From Clostridiales bacterium oral taxon 876 str. F0540 (lineage in GTDB: Bacteria; Bacillota; Clostridia; Clostridiales; Clostridiaceae), in assembly GCA_000466585.1 (NCBI GenBank), contig KE993473.1, forward strand, positions 1 through 33,300: a stretch of 33,300 nt of DNA, read 5' to 3'. Positions 33,208 through 33,300 of this stretch are shown in pieces. Under the pieces are notes generated by a model. The model saw nothing but the letters and a program-made list of their open reading frames with translations. It made no database searches and had not been told where the DNA came from. The position numbers were made by a program, and so were the translations under genes. How positions within the stretch are numbered: position 1 is the stretch's first letter; each line of letters starts with the position of its first letter.

Positions 33208-33300
33208 TTTATAATTCCTCCTTTTAGTCGGAAGCACTGAGCAATTAAAAACTCTCGCTACCCTTTGGGCACAGGGTAACTTAAGACATTCGCTTCGCTC

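Noticed and set aside
33245..33300. CTACCC/AGGGTA hairpin and TTCGCTTCGCTC run at the right edge
   Set aside because: Too close to the window edge to decide whether it is a terminator, a leader or the edge of a repeat.

Overview
The window is AT-rich and gene-dense, with strong AGGAGG-type ribosome binding sites, many GTG/TTG starts and many stem-loop-plus-T terminators. The proteins (Cst-type I-B Cas set, DUF1846, PocR-MCP, DUF4865, DUF1906, an anthrax-lethal-factor-like protease, RidA) fit a low-GC Firmicute, most likely a Clostridium or close relative. No species is claimed.

Bases 1-9764 hold a complete type I-B (Tneap/Cst) CRISPR-Cas locus read leftward: cas6-cas8b1(cst1)-cas7(cst2)-cas5-cas3-cas4-cas1-cas2, then a leader and an array of at least 19 identical 29-nt repeats that runs off the left edge. 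The operon falls into three modules: effector (cas6-8-7-5), nuclease-helicase (cas3) and adaptation (cas4-1-2). The two module boundaries carry RNA-like elements. One is a GC-rich hairpin with a GAGA loop before cas3. The other is a degenerate CRISPR repeat followed by a spacer-sized stretch, between cas3 and cas4. The second is the most interesting signal in the window.

Bases 9792-11927, upstream on the same strand, encode a WYL-domain regulator, a 60-residue winged-helix protein and a stand-alone phospholipase-D-like domain that looks like the N-terminal part of a DUF3427-type helicase. An 11-mer is shared between the cas6 promoter region and an inverted repeat upstream of the WYL gene, suggesting a common operator. 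Bases 11957-12985 are a decayed patch: a RecG/AlbA-like regulator fragment whose 5' end sits on a 17-bp fold-back palindrome, bracketed by imperfect 40-bp direct repeats.

Bases 13023-33300 are ordinary chromosomal genes in short units. They include DUF1846; a soluble PocR chemoreceptor; an HxlR/PPOX divergent pair; a LysR/DUF4865 divergent pair; a ROK regulator with a 44-bp palindrome, followed by a HAD phosphatase; a zinc-ribbon protein, a membrane protein, a metallophosphoesterase and uppS; a flavodoxin/FMN-binding operon; a LysR/DUF1275 divergent pair; an AadA-like nucleotidyltransferase; a lipoprotein and a DUF1906 protein; an ATLF metalloprotease with a small membrane protein; a membrane chemoreceptor; a DEAD-box helicase; and a RidA homologue. 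No rRNA, tRNA or IS element was recognised. Apart from the array and leader, no gene-free stretch exceeds about 300 bases.
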